A program made the position numbers and the translations under genes. A stretch of DNA of 64,000 nucleotides from SHVO01 sp041905795 (GTDB lineage: Bacteria; Pseudomonadota; Alphaproteobacteria; Rhodospirillales; Rhodospirillaceae). The notes below the pieces were generated by a model. That model searched no databases. It saw only the letters and a list, made by a program, of their open reading frames with translations, and was not told where the DNA came from. This document shows positions 8,789 to 17,621 of this stretch, piece by piece. Every line of letters begins with the position of its first letter. Positions within the stretch are counted from its first letter, which is position 1. The stretch lies in NCBI GenBank assembly GCA_041905795.1, contig JAYRKL010000004.1, positions 1 to 64,000 of the forward strand. The letters are read 5' to 3'.

Positions 8789-9274
8789 TTAATTCAAGAA
8801 TGGCCGCTCGAACTTGAGCAGCTCGACTTTGAAAATCAGGGCCGACCCGGCCGGGATCGGACCTGCCTGCGCATCGCCATAGCCCAATTCGGCGGGCAGG
8901 ACAAACTGCCAGGTTTCCCCGGCCCGCATCATGGGCAGGGCTTCCCGCCAGCCCGGCACCGCTTCGGTAAGCGCGATGGTCAGCGGCGTCCTGCGGAGAT
9001 AGCTGCTGTCGGCGACCCGGCCGGTGATCAGCTTGACCTCGTAATGCACGGTCACCACGGACTCCGGCGACGGATGCGGCGCATCCGGGTTCTCGATGTG
9101 TCTGGGCGCAAGGTACTGCAGGCCGCTGGCGGTCTTCTTCCAGTTCATGTGGAAGTAGTTCTCGCGCAGGAAGATTTCCTGGGCCTTGAGCCACTTGGCC
9201 TGGGCGTCTTCAGCCGCCGCGGCAGGAAGCGCGAACACAAGGAAAACGCCTAGAAATACGGCAATCCGGAGCAT
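8789..9274 (-). CDS. FKBP-type peptidyl-prolyl isomerase, exported
   Basis: A 161-residue protein with a signal peptide (residues 1-22, ending LPAAAA) and one FKBP domain (GLQYLAP, VTVHYEVKL, GYGDAQAGPIPAGSALIF). It catalyses proline isomerisation in the cell envelope. The start is ATG 9274, 17 nt after the holB stop. The longer frame to 9544 is antisense to other coding frames. A paralogue with the same architecture lies at 33768-34292. Between holB and metG it is probably co-transcribed. Confidence 0.88.
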   Translation of the reverse strand: MLRIAVFLGVFLVFALPAAAAEDAQAKWLKAQEIFLRENYFHMNWKKTASGLQYLAPRHIENPDAPHPSPESVVTVHYEVKLITGRVADSSYLRRTPLTIALTEAVPGWREALPMMRAGETWQFVLPAELGYGDAQAGPIPAGSALIFKVELLKFERPFLN

Positions 9275-9291
9275 CCAGATTGATACCGCCG

Positions 9292-10398
9292 TTAGGCGGC
9301 GGTGGAAACCCCAGCAGCGGCCTGTTCCACCATCCACAGCATCAGCATCAGGGACCGCTTGCGGTCCAGATTGATGGCCTCGGTGCGCCGGGCCTGGGCG
9401 TTGACCTTGTCCCAGACCTCGGCCCAGGCTGCTGGCGGCGCCGCCGCCAGCAGCCGGCGCGCGAGGTCCCCCTCGCCCGGCACAATCTCGCCCAAAGCCT
9501 CCAACGTCCCCTTGGCCCCGGCAGCGATGATCCGCCCCAGCCACCAGGACAACAGGCCCGTCAAGGTGCGGAACACATCGCCCTTGAGCGCCTGGTCCGA
9601 GAGCGCATGCAGGCGCGCCGCCGAGAACTTGGGCGCGTCCTTGAGCAGGCCGATGAGATCCTTGAACAGGCCGACACCGCCTTCGTCCGCCAGTTCCAGG
9701 GCGCGGCCGATGGAGCCGTCGGCCAGCACCGCCAGCGACTTCAGGGCGGATGAGTCCAGGTCCGGGCTATAGCGGTTGAGCAAGGCCTGGACCTGGTCCT
9801 TGGTGAGCGGGCGCAGGTCGATGCGCCGGCACCGCGAGCGGATCGTGGGCAGCAGGCGGTCGGGATTATGCGCCACCAGGAACAGCAATGCTCGTTTGGG
9901 CGGCTCCTCCAGCACTTTGAGCAGCGCGTTGGCGGCGTTGTTGTTCATCTCGTCGGCGGCGTCCACCACCACCGCGCGCCAGCCGCCTTCGGCCGGCGTC
10001 ATGGACATGAACCCGCCGATGCCGCGCACCTCGTCGACGCCGATGACGGTCTTGCGCTTGGTCATCTTGGCGTCGGACCACGGTCGTTCGATGGCGCGGA
10101 AGTCGGCATGGCCGCCCGAGGCCACGCGCCGGAACACCGGGTCCTCCGCCGACATGGCGAGGTTCTGCGGCGGGCCCCCAAACATATCCGAGGTGCCGTT
10201 CTGCGCCAGCGCGTACCGCGCCATGCGGTAGGCGAGCGTCGCCTTGCCGATGCCGCGCAGGCCGCAGATCAGCCAGGCGTGGGCGACGCGGCCCGCATTC
10301 CAGGCGCCGAGATAGGCGCGCTCGGCCGCCTCATGCCCCAGGAGATAGGGATTGAGCCGGGGCTCCGGGACGGTGGGATCTTCGGGATCGCTCGCCAT
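9292..10398 (-). CDS. holB: DNA polymerase III subunit delta'
   Basis: A 368-residue clamp-loader subunit. It has an AAA+ fold with GLRGIGKATLAYRMA as the P-loop region, the central MNNNAANALLKVLEEPP helix and SRCRRIDLRPL (the SRC arginine finger), all typical of delta'. The zinc-binding cysteines of the E. coli protein are not present here. It works with the delta and tau subunits to open the beta clamp. tmk-holB-metG is a conserved alphaproteobacterial order. Here a small secreted protein gene sits between tmk and holB. Confidence 0.93.
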   Translation of the reverse strand: MASDPEDPTVPEPRLNPYLLGHEAAERAYLGAWNAGRVAHAWLICGLRGIGKATLAYRMARYALAQNGTSDMFGGPPQNLAMSAEDPVFRRVASGGHADFRAIERPWSDAKMTKRKTVIGVDEVRGIGGFMSMTPAEGGWRAVVVDAADEMNNNAANALLKVLEEPPKRALLFLVAHNPDRLLPTIRSRCRRIDLRPLTKDQVQALLNRYSPDLDSSALKSLAVLADGSIGRALELADEGGVGLFKDLIGLLKDAPKFSAARLHALSDQALKGDVFRTLTGLLSWWLGRIIAAGAKGTLEALGEIVPGEGDLARRLLAAAPPAAWAEVWDKVNAQARRTEAINLDRKRSLMLMLWMVEQAAAGVSTAA

Positions 10399-10421
10399 GT
10401 CTTGTGTCTTGGTATTTTGTC

Positions 10422-10446
10422 ATCCTTGCGGCGAAGCCGCGAGGAT
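10422..10446. repeat. REP-like palindrome
   Basis: ATCCTTGCGGC-GAA-GCCGCGAGGAT is an 11-bp stem with one G-T wobble and a three-base loop, located between holB and the next gene. Its sequence resembles short palindromic repeats scattered through many alphaproteobacterial genomes (from memory). It is the only copy in this window. A second, AT-rich palindrome (TGTTTTC/GAAAACA) follows at 10465-10486. Confidence 0.5.
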
Positions 10447-10490
10447 CCAGAGGTATTTATTTTCTGTTTTCGAGAACCAGAAAACAAACT

Positions 10491-10946
10491 CTAGCGCTGG
10501 GAATTGCAGCGCGCTTCGGCGGCGTCGCGCCCGGCTTCCTGCAGCAGGAAGAACCGCTGCAAGCCGGTATCGAAATAGGTCGTGACCATGTCGCAGCCGC
10601 CGGCCGGCATACGGGGCAACTTGCCGTAGGTGGTCAGGAACACGCCGTCGAGGCCTGCCGCCGGCGCCGCGCCGTCGGTGCCGCGGGCTTCCGCGAGCTT
10701 GTCCTTGCGGACATAGACGCCGGCGACCAGTTTACGGCCGGCCAGTTCGCCCGGCGCATAATAGCGGACATAGTCGGCAACCTTGCCGGCGCCGTCGGGC
10801 ATGGTGACCGAGCCTTCGACCCTCTTGATGACGTCCGGCGCCACCGCGTCCTTGCCGTCGGCCATGCCGGCGATCAGGACCTGCGCCTGAACCGGGCCCC
10901 CGAAAAAGGCGCCAACCGCGAGCGCCGCAAAACCAACTTTCCGCAT
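10491..10946 (-). CDS. hypothetical exported protein
   Basis: A 151-residue protein with a clear signal peptide (MRKVGFAALAVGAFFGGPVQAQ) and a mature part of about 130 residues containing a Cys pair (one in GGCDM, one four residues from the end in RCNSQR) that could form a disulfide. I recognise no domain. It sits between tmk and holB on the same strand. GGAGG lies 7 nt upstream of the GAAGGG that precedes the ATG. Likely periplasmic, function unknown. Confidence 0.7.
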   Translation of the reverse strand: MRKVGFAALAVGAFFGGPVQAQVLIAGMADGKDAVAPDVIKRVEGSVTMPDGAGKVADYVRYYAPGELAGRKLVAGVYVRKDKLAEARGTDGAAPAAGLDGVFLTTYGKLPRMPAGGCDMVTTYFDTGLQRFFLLQEAGRDAAEARCNSQR

Positions 10947-10977
10947 CCCTTCGGCCTCCCCAATTCCTCGACAAGTT

Positions 10978-11601
10978 CTAGACGAGCAAGGGCGCCACTA
11001 CCGCCATTATGTCGGCATGAACCAGGTCCGGGTCGCGGGCGCCATCGACGATCTTACAGCGGCCGGGCGCGGCGGCGGCAAGGGCCAAAAATCCCTGCCG
11101 AAGCCGTTCATGGAAGCCGCGGTCCATGCTCTCATACCTGTCCTCCGCCCCGCCCCGACCGGCGGCGCGTTTCAGCCCGATCTCCAGGGGCACATCGATG
11201 ATCAGGGTGAGGTCGGGCCGGAAATCCCCCGCGGCGGCGCGGTACAACGCGCCCAGCAGCGCCTGGTCTACGCCATGGCCATAGCCCTGATAGGCCACGG
11301 TGGAATCTTCAAAGCGATCGGAGATCACGACCTTCCCGTCCGCGAGCGCCGGCCAGACGGTTTTGACCAGGTGGTCGCGGCGAGCGGCGGTGTGTAACAG
11401 CGCCTCGGTGACGCCGTCCCAGCGGCTGGCCGCACCTTCCACCAGAAGTTTGCGGATGGCTTCCGCGCCCGGGGCGCCGCCGGGCTCGCGGGTCAGGACG
11501 ACGTCGCGGCCCCGCGCCTGCAGCGCGGCGCCCAGGCGCTTCACCTGGGTGGACTTGCCGGCGCCCTCGCCGCCCTCGAAGGTGATGAACAGTCCGGCCA
11601 A
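10978..11601 (-). CDS. tmk: thymidylate kinase
   Basis: A 207-residue dTMP kinase (dTMP + ATP to dTDP). P-loop FEGGEGAGKST at residues 8-18, DR motif in ISDRFEDSTVAYQG, and the lid region around RAAGRGGAEDRYE. The only start that keeps the conserved N-terminus is TTG 11601, 3 nt after the stop of the upstream carboxypeptidase gene. No other initiator codon exists between that stop and the P-loop, so TTG is well supported and translation is probably coupled. Confidence 0.94.
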   Translation of the reverse strand: MAGLFITFEGGEGAGKSTQVKRLGAALQARGRDVVLTREPGGAPGAEAIRKLLVEGAASRWDGVTEALLHTAARRDHLVKTVWPALADGKVVISDRFEDSTVAYQGYGHGVDQALLGALYRAAAGDFRPDLTLIIDVPLEIGLKRAAGRGGAEDRYESMDRGFHERLRQGFLALAAAAPGRCKIVDGARDPDLVHADIMAVVAPLLV

Positions 11602-11604
11602 GCG

Positions 11605-12831
11605 CTATTTCTTGGCCGGCTCGGCTTTGCCGGCATCGGTCTTGGCCCCCGGAGCGCCGTTTTGCGCCCCGTTTTGTGGGGCCGGAGGCCCGAGGAAGAT
11701 GTAGGCGGCCGCGGCCTTGAGACGTCCCACCAGGCCCAGCCGGCCAACGTCCGCAGCGGCCTCCAGCGGGATCTCGATCGGCGCGAGGTCGCGCGCCGTG
11801 ACCGTGAGCTTGCCCAGGGCCGTGCCCTTGGCGATCGGCGCCGGCACCGGGTTGTCGTAGGTCACCTTCACTTCCATGGACTGGACCGAGGCGCGCGGCA
11901 GCGCAATGGCCACGTCCTTGGGCACCACCAGCGGCACCGCCGCGCCGTCGCCCAGCCAGACATCGGCGTTGGTCACGGTTTCCCCCGCCGTGAACAGCGA
12001 GCGGTTGACGAATTCGCGGAAGCCGTAGTCCAGCAGCTTCGCGGTCTCCTCGTCGCGGTCCTTGATGGAATCCATGCCATTGGCCACCAGGATCAAGCGC
12101 CGGCCATTGCGGATGGCGGTGCCGGTGAGGCCATAGCCGGCCACCGAGGTGTGGCCGGTCTTCATGCCGTCGGCGCCCGAGCCGACGCGATAGAGCAGCG
12201 GATTGCGGTTGCCCTGGGTGATGTTGTTGTAGGTGAACGAGGTCTCGCTGTAGATCGGGAAGTATTCCGGGAAGTCGACGATGATGCGCTTGGCCAGGGT
12301 CGCGAGATCCTTGGGCGACATGTACTGCTGATCGTCCGGCAGGCCGGTGGCGTTGACGAAATGGCTGTTGGTGAGGCCGAGGTCCTTGGCCTTGGCGGTC
12401 ATGGCCTGGGCGAAGGCTTCCTCGCTGCCCGAAATGCCTTCGGCCAGCACGATGCAGGCGTCGTTGCCCGACTGGATGATCATGCCGCGGATCAGGTCTT
12501 CGACCTTGGCCTTGGAGTTGGGGTCCAGGAACATGGTCGACCCGCCGCTGGCGGCGCCGCCTTCCTTCCAGGCATGACGGCTGACGCTGAGTTGATCGTC
12601 GAGCGAGAGCTTGCCGCTCTTCAAGGCCTCGAACACCAGGTAGCCGGTCATCAGCTTGGCCATCGACGACGGCGGCATGGGCTTGTCGGCGTCCTTGGCC
12701 TCGAGGACCGTGCCGGTCTGGAAGTCCACCAGGATATACTGGCGCGCCTTGAGGTCGATGGCCGCCTGGGCCTGAGCCGCGAGGCCGACCGAAACGGCGG
12801 CGGTGATCAAAAACCGAGAAAATTGATTCAT
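11605..12831 (-). CDS. dacC: D-alanyl-D-alanine carboxypeptidase (PBP5/6 family)
   Basis: A 408-residue serine-type peptidoglycan carboxypeptidase that trims the terminal D-Ala of the stem peptide in the periplasm. Signal peptide residues 1-23. Active-site motifs: SMAK (Ser56-Lys59), SGN (121-123) and KTG (224-226). A PBP5-like beta domain follows, and the end is Pro/Ala/Lys rich instead of the usual amphipathic membrane anchor. It lies between rlpA and tmk, all on the minus strand, with a terminator-like hairpin after rlpA. Confidence 0.95.
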   Translation of the reverse strand: MNQFSRFLITAAVSVGLAAQAQAAIDLKARQYILVDFQTGTVLEAKDADKPMPPSSMAKLMTGYLVFEALKSGKLSLDDQLSVSRHAWKEGGAASGGSTMFLDPNSKAKVEDLIRGMIIQSGNDACIVLAEGISGSEEAFAQAMTAKAKDLGLTNSHFVNATGLPDDQQYMSPKDLATLAKRIIVDFPEYFPIYSETSFTYNNITQGNRNPLLYRVGSGADGMKTGHTSVAGYGLTGTAIRNGRRLILVANGMDSIKDRDEETAKLLDYGFREFVNRSLFTAGETVTNADVWLGDGAAVPLVVPKDVAIALPRASVQSMEVKVTYDNPVPAPIAKGTALGKLTVTARDLAPIEIPLEAAADVGRLGLVGRLKAAAAYIFLGPPAPQNGAQNGAPGAKTDAGKAEPAKK

Positions 12832-12867
12832 CTGGATTCACTCATCGGTGACAGCGGCGACTGAAGG

Positions 12868-12889
12868 TTTGCCGCACGTTTGCGGCAAA
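12868..12889. terminator. hairpin between rlpA and the PBP5 gene
   Basis: A perfect 9-bp stem (TTTGCCGCA / TGCGGCAAA) with a CGTT loop, right after the rlpA stop at 12898. There is no T run, so it may be a weak terminator, an attenuator or an RNA-stability element. Confidence 0.45.
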
Positions 12890-12897
12890 TTTGGGTG

Positions 12898-13953
12898 CTA
12901 CTCGCGCACCACTTTTGGTTCATCCTTGCTCAGGCTTTTTACGCGTTCGAGCAGCGCCTCGGCGGCGGCGGCGCTGGCGAACGGTCCCACCCGCACGCGG
13001 TAGACCTGGCCGTTGTTCACGGTCACCGGCTCGATCACCACCGGTCCCAGGACATTCAGCTGTTCCTCCAGCCGCTGCGCGTTGCCGGGGTCGGAGAACG
13101 CGCCCGCCTGGATGAAATAGCCGAGCGGCTGCTGGCCGGGATCGGCGCGGGCGATGCGCGGCTGCGGCAGGTTCGAGGCGGTCTGCACCGGCGCCGGCTG
13201 CTTGACGGCCGGTTTGCCGGCCGCGGGTTTGCTGGCCGCGGCTTTGGGCGGCGCGGCTTTGGTCAACGTGTCTTTGGGCAGCGGGGCCGGCTTCTTGACG
13301 CCCGGGTCCGGAACGGCGGCCGGCGGCTTGGTTGCGGTATCCGCGGGCGTCGCCGTCACCGGCGCCAAAGCGACGGCGGTGATGGCTTCCCGCGGCGCCG
13401 CCACCACGCGCGGCATTTCCGGCGGATGCTCCTTGAGGGCCAGGTTCTTCAGGTTGATGCTTTCGGTGGCGTCGATCTCGACGCGCACATGGGCGGTGCC
13501 GACGTCATAGAACCCCAGGAGCTGCGCGGCGCGGCGCGACAGGTCGATGATGCGGCTGGAGTGGAACGGCCCGCGGTCGTTGACGCGCACGCTCAGCTGG
13601 CGGCCGTTGTCGAGGTTGGTGACGCGCACCATCGACGGCATCGGCAAGGTGGGATGGGCGGCGGTGACGGCGTTCATGTCATACTTTTCGCCGTTGGCGG
13701 TCTTCTTGCCGTGGAAGTCCTGGCCGTACCAGGAGGCGATGCCTTCCTGCACATAGGCGTAGTCTTCCGCCGGATAGTACCACTTGCCGTCGACCTGGTA
13801 GGGCGTGCCGATCTTGAAGTAACCCTCGGGTTCGGCGGCGGCCGCGGCCGGCAGGACCTGGGGCGCAGGCGGCCCCTGGGTGGTGGCGCAGGCGGCAAGG
13901 CTGCACCCCGCGAAAGCCAGACCGGCAATGTTTCGTATCGTGCGCAAGCGCAT
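12898..13953 (-). CDS. rlpA: RlpA-like septal lipoprotein / lytic transglycosylase with SPOR domain
   Basis: A 351-residue lipoprotein. The lipobox LAAC gives Cys22. The double-psi beta-barrel (about residues 70-170) has ASWYGQDFHGKKTANGEKYD and the catalytic-type VNDRGPFHSSRIIDLS. A Pro/Ala/Lys-rich linker of about 100 residues follows, then a C-terminal SPOR domain (GYFIQAGAFSDPGNAQRLE) that binds denuded glycan strands at the division septum. In other bacteria RlpA cleaves peptide-free glycan. The order rlpA-PBP5-tmk is conserved in Alphaproteobacteria. Confidence 0.93.
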   Translation of the reverse strand: MRLRTIRNIAGLAFAGCSLAACATTQGPPAPQVLPAAAAAEPEGYFKIGTPYQVDGKWYYPAEDYAYVQEGIASWYGQDFHGKKTANGEKYDMNAVTAAHPTLPMPSMVRVTNLDNGRQLSVRVNDRGPFHSSRIIDLSRRAAQLLGFYDVGTAHVRVEIDATESINLKNLALKEHPPEMPRVVAAPREAITAVALAPVTATPADTATKPPAAVPDPGVKKPAPLPKDTLTKAAPPKAAASKPAAGKPAVKQPAPVQTASNLPQPRIARADPGQQPLGYFIQAGAFSDPGNAQRLEEQLNVLGPVVIEPVTVNNGQVYRVRVGPFASAAAAEALLERVKSLSKDEPKVVRE

Positions 13954-14068
13954 CCCCAGAGCAACAGCGCCGAAAGTCTACCGGCAGTAGGCTGTGAGCG
14001 CCTTTTACTCTAAATATGCTGGTTGCTCAAGTTATGCGGCCACAGCTTCGGCCTGTTCTTGCAGTTGT

Positions 14069-15379
14069 TTAAGAACCCGCGACCGCCGGAACCGCCTTGG
14101 CGTGGACCGCGGCCATGAGCGGCCGGTCCACATAGCCGTCCGGCGGCAGGCCGTTGGCGCGCTGAAAGCTCCGCGCCGCCTGTTTGGAGAGCGGACCGAG
14201 CACGCCGTCCGGCGTGGCCTTGAGGAAGCCGAGCGCGACCAGATCGGCCTGCAGCTGGAGCACATCCTCGCGCTTGAGCGGCGGGTCGTTCTGGCCGGGA
14301 GCAGCGAGCGCGGCGGCGCCGGAAATGCGGTCGGCAAGAAGCCCCACCGCCAAGGCATAGGACACCGAGCGGTTCCACTTCATGATCACCCGGAAGTCCT
14401 CATAGACCAGGAACGCCGGACCTTTCACGCCCCCCGGCAGCACCAGGGCCGCGTCCACGTCCTGGGCCGGCAGCGCGCCCTCGCCCGGCTTGGCGCCGGC
14501 GCGCATCACGCCGAGGCGCGCCCACTCCTTCAGCGGCTTGACGGTTTCCCTGGCGTCGCCGTCGAGGCTGGCGAGGCCGGCGTCGAAGCCCGCAGGCAAG
14601 GACACCTCCCTGCCCCAGGTGCGCGTTGAGTCCCAGCCGAGGTTCTTCAGGAAATTGGCGGCGGATCCCAAGGCGTCGGGGATGTCGCCCCAGATGTCCT
14701 TGCGGCCGTCGCCGTCTTCATCCACGGCGTTCTTCAGGAAGGTCGACGGCATGAACTGGGTGTTGCCCATGGCGCCGGCCCAGGACCCCTTCATGCGGTC
14801 GAGAGGAATGTGGCCCTGGTCGAGGATGGTGAGCGCGTTGAACATCTCGGCCCGGAAGAAGGCGCCGCGGCGGCCGTCATAGGCCAAGGTGGCCAGCGCG
14901 TTCACCACCGGAAAGTCGCCCGGGATCTTGCCGTAAGCCGTCTCCAGCCCCCAGAACGCCACCAGGAAACGCCCCGGCACGCCGTACTTCTTCTCAAGCG
15001 CAGCCAGCAGCGCCCGGTGCCGCTCGACCATCGCCATGCCTTCATTGACGCGCGCCGGCGTCACCGCATTGGCCAGGTAGCGCGAGAAGGTCTGGGTGAA
15101 TTCGGGCTGGCGGCCATCCAGTTCCACCACCCGCGGGATGGGCTCGATGCCGGTGAGCGCGGCGGTGACGGTCGCCGGCCGGATGCCTTTCGCCAACGCC
15201 TCGGCGCGGGCGGCCGCGAGCCAGGCCTCGAACGACGGCTTGATGTCCGGCGCCGGCGCCGCGGCGACCGGCGCCGGCGTGGGCGGCGCCTGCGCCGGAG
15301 CCGGCGGTGGCGCGCTTTGGCAACCGGCGAGTAAAACGCCGGCGGCGGCTGAGAGCGTGAGATGCGAGACTTTCTTCAT
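14069..15379 (-). CDS. lytic murein transglycosylase, MltB family, with peptidoglycan-binding domain
   Basis: A 436-residue lipoprotein (lipobox LLAGC, Cys20) with a Pro/Ala linker, a transglycosylase domain (catalytic Glu in FWGLETAYGKIPG, then MKGSWAGAMGNTQFMPSTFL) and a C-terminal PG_binding_1 domain (VLQLQADLVALGFLKA, ARSFQRANGLPPDGY). It cleaves glycan strands to 1,6-anhydro products. The start is ATG 15379, giving MKKVSHLTLSAAAGVL. The open frame continues to 16609 only because it is antisense to the cyclase gene. It lies upstream of rlpA on the same strand, so several wall-remodelling genes are adjacent. Confidence 0.92.
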   Translation of the reverse strand: MKKVSHLTLSAAAGVLLAGCQSAPPPAPAQAPPTPAPVAAAPAPDIKPSFEAWLAAARAEALAKGIRPATVTAALTGIEPIPRVVELDGRQPEFTQTFSRYLANAVTPARVNEGMAMVERHRALLAALEKKYGVPGRFLVAFWGLETAYGKIPGDFPVVNALATLAYDGRRGAFFRAEMFNALTILDQGHIPLDRMKGSWAGAMGNTQFMPSTFLKNAVDEDGDGRKDIWGDIPDALGSAANFLKNLGWDSTRTWGREVSLPAGFDAGLASLDGDARETVKPLKEWARLGVMRAGAKPGEGALPAQDVDAALVLPGGVKGPAFLVYEDFRVIMKWNRSVSYALAVGLLADRISGAAALAAPGQNDPPLKREDVLQLQADLVALGFLKATPDGVLGPLSKQAARSFQRANGLPPDGYVDRPLMAAVHAKAVPAVAGS

Positions 15380-15520
15380 CGTGATGTTTCTTTGAAAATG
15401 TCTGAGGCTTTCCCGGAAGATACGGCACATTTCCCCCACCCGCAGCAGTGGAAATGAACGGCCGCATCCAGTAGACTGCCGGCCGGATCGAAGGGGCCAG
15501 CGGGGAACGGGGTCAGGCTC

Positions 15521-16663
15521 ATGGCGGATGAAGTTTTTGGTTACACCCAACCGGCGGCTACGACCGCCGCGGCGCAGGCGTTCGCCGAGCCCCAAGCGGT
15601 GCAGAGCGGCGGCGCGCTCACCGACTGGGTGTTCAACATGTTCGCCGGAGCCATCGATATCCAGGTCCATTCTCCCATCCTGACGCTCGTCTACGTCGGC
15701 ATGCTGGCGGCGCTCCTGATCCTCCGGCTGTTCATGGAGAACCCGATCCGCGCCCTGGGGTGCCTGCTGGTCTATATCTATACCACGGTCCAGACGTTTT
15801 CCCTGTTCCGCGCCTCGCCTTATGTCCTCGACTACACCGAGGCCGGCTGGCTGGTCACCGCCAAGAGCCTGTGGTTCGCCGTCCTGTTCACCGCCATCGG
15901 CGTCTGGGGCATTTCCCGTGTGCTGGAATCTTTCTTCTCCGCGCTCGCCACCACCGGCCTGGGGCGGCTGCTGGCGCCCATCAATCCGCTGCGCGTGCTC
16001 GACAAGTTCCGCAAGACCGACGCCGACCTCGAGGCCATGGAGGACGGCTCGTCCAAGAACCCCAAGCGCCAGAACACCGCCATCATGTTCACCGACATCG
16101 TCGGCTACTCGGCGCAGATGGGCAAGAACGAAGCCGCCATGGTGGCCAAGCTGCAGATCCACAACGAGATCATGCGCAACCAGATCGTGCGCAACCGCGG
16201 CACCGTCATCAAGACCATCGGCGACGCCTTCATGGTGCGATTCCGTTCGGCCGAAAGCGCCGTGCAATGCGCCATGGACTGCCAGAAGGCCATCGGCGCC
16301 TATAACAAGGGCAAGCCCGACGGCGACCAGTTCCACATCCGCATCGGCGTGCACATGGGCGAGGTCATCCACACCGGCACCGACGTCTTCGGCGAAGGCG
16401 TGAACATCGCCGCGCGCATCGAGCCTAAGGCCGACCCGGACGGCATCTGCGTCTCCGACGTCATCGCCAACGCCGCGCGCAACAAGGTCCCGGCGCACTT
16501 CATGTCCCTCGGACGTCTGCCCATGAAGAACATCGCCAATCCGCCCGAGTTGTTCAAAGTCTTCGCCGTTGAGGAGAGCGCGCCGAAAGTGGCGAAGGCC
16601 GGCGGACAACCGGCAGCGGCGGCCGCGGCCGGCAGCGCCCCCGGCGGCACGTTTAAGATCTGA
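15521..16663 (+). CDS. membrane-bound class III adenylate/guanylate cyclase
   Basis: A 380-residue protein. Three hydrophobic segments (about residues 52-72, 78-96 and 115-135) anchor it, and a class III cyclase domain occupies about 185-355: FTDIVGYS (metal-binding Asp192), KTIGDAFMVRF with the second metal Asp, and RIGVHMGEV with GVNIAARIE. Product is cAMP or cGMP; the family assignment does not settle which. The end is an Ala/Gly-rich tail. Its stop TGA shares a base with the next ATG (TGATG), so it is translationally coupled to the ABC importer that follows, an unusual pairing. Confidence 0.93.
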   Translation: MADEVFGYTQPAATTAAAQAFAEPQAVQSGGALTDWVFNMFAGAIDIQVHSPILTLVYVGMLAALLILRLFMENPIRALGCLLVYIYTTVQTFSLFRASPYVLDYTEAGWLVTAKSLWFAVLFTAIGVWGISRVLESFFSALATTGLGRLLAPINPLRVLDKFRKTDADLEAMEDGSSKNPKRQNTAIMFTDIVGYSAQMGKNEAAMVAKLQIHNEIMRNQIVRNRGTVIKTIGDAFMVRFRSAESAVQCAMDCQKAIGAYNKGKPDGDQFHIRIGVHMGEVIHTGTDVFGEGVNIAARIEPKADPDGICVSDVIANAARNKVPAHFMSLGRLPMKNIANPPELFKVFAVEESAPKVAKAGGQPAAAAAAGSAPGGTFKI

Positions 16664-17619
16664 TGCGGCTTCTTTTCGTAGCGCTGCTGCTTGCCTGTGC
16701 GGTGCCTGCAGAGGCCGCGGACAGGATCATCCTCGGCACCGACTGGCGCGCCGAGCCCGAACACGGCGGCTACTACCAGGCTCTTGCGACCGGTCTTTAC
16801 GCCAAGGCGGGCCTGGACGTGACCATCCGCCAGGGCGGGCCGCAGGTGAACCATAACCAGTTGCTGGCGGCCGGACGCATCGACTTCGCGGTCGCGCCCA
16901 ATTCCTTCATCCCGCTCAATTACGTCGCCCAGAACATTCCCATGGTGGCGGTGGCGGCGCTGTTCCAGAAGGACCCGGCGGTGCTGATCGCCCACGCCGG
17001 GCAAGGCAACGACTCTTTCGCCGCGCTTAAGGGCAAGAAGATCATGATCTCGCCCGACACACGGATCGGGTTCTGGCGCTACCTGAAGAGCCGCTTCGGC
17101 TATACCGACGATCAGATCGCGCCCTACACTTTCAACCTGGCCCCGTTCCTGGCCGATCCCAAGGCGGTCCAACAGGGTTATCTCGGGTCGGAGCCGTTCG
17201 AGATCGAACGCGCCGGCAAGAAGCCCGTGGTGCTGCTGATGGCCGACAGCGGCTACGCCAGCTATGCCTCGCTGATCGTCACCGCGCGCAAGCTCACGGC
17301 GGACAATCCCGACCTGGTGCGCCGGTTCGTCGCCGCCAGCATCGAAGGCTGGAGAAGCTATCTCGAGGGCGACCCCGCGCCCGCGGAGAAGCTGATCAGG
17401 CAGGACAATCCCGACATGAGCGCCGCCTTGCTGGCCTACGGCCGCAAGGCCATGAAGGATAACGCCATCGTCGCGGCCGCCGGCGCTCCGGTCGGCGTCA
17501 TGGACGACGCCCGCTGGAAGGCGTTCTTCGAGGTCATGGCCGCCGACGGCCTCTATCCCAGGACCATGGATTACAAGGCGGCCTACACCGCCGATTTCCT
17601 GCCCAAGGCGGGGAAGTAG
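16663..17619 (+). CDS. ABC transporter substrate-binding protein, NMT1/THI5-like (NitT/TauT class)
   Basis: A 318-residue periplasmic binding protein with a signal peptide (residues 1-18, ending AEAA). Its start is typical of NMT1/THI5-like receptors: LGTDWRAEPEHGGYYQA then GLYAKAGLDV, and AAGRIDFAV. This class includes receptors for thiamine pyrimidine precursors, nitrate, taurine and sulfonates. The DW...EPEHGG segment is closer to the ThiY type, but the ligand cannot be read from sequence. It overlaps the cyclase stop by 1 nt and is followed after 2 nt by the ATPase gene. Confidence 0.88.
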   Translation: MRLLFVALLLACAVPAEAADRIILGTDWRAEPEHGGYYQALATGLYAKAGLDVTIRQGGPQVNHNQLLAAGRIDFAVAPNSFIPLNYVAQNIPMVAVAALFQKDPAVLIAHAGQGNDSFAALKGKKIMISPDTRIGFWRYLKSRFGYTDDQIAPYTFNLAPFLADPKAVQQGYLGSEPFEIERAGKKPVVLLMADSGYASYASLIVTARKLTADNPDLVRRFVAASIEGWRSYLEGDPAPAEKLIRQDNPDMSAALLAYGRKAMKDNAIVAAAGAPVGVMDDARWKAFFEVMAADGLYPRTMDYKAAYTADFLPKAGK

Positions 17620-17621
17620 GC

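Noticed and set aside
7280..9253. 657-aa open frame on the plus strand
   Set aside because: Antisense to metG and the FKBP gene; composition is biased and no domain is recognisable.
15380..16609. 410-residue N-terminal extension of the lytic transglycosylase frame
   Set aside because: It is antisense to the cyclase; the lipoprotein signal at ATG 15379 marks the real start.
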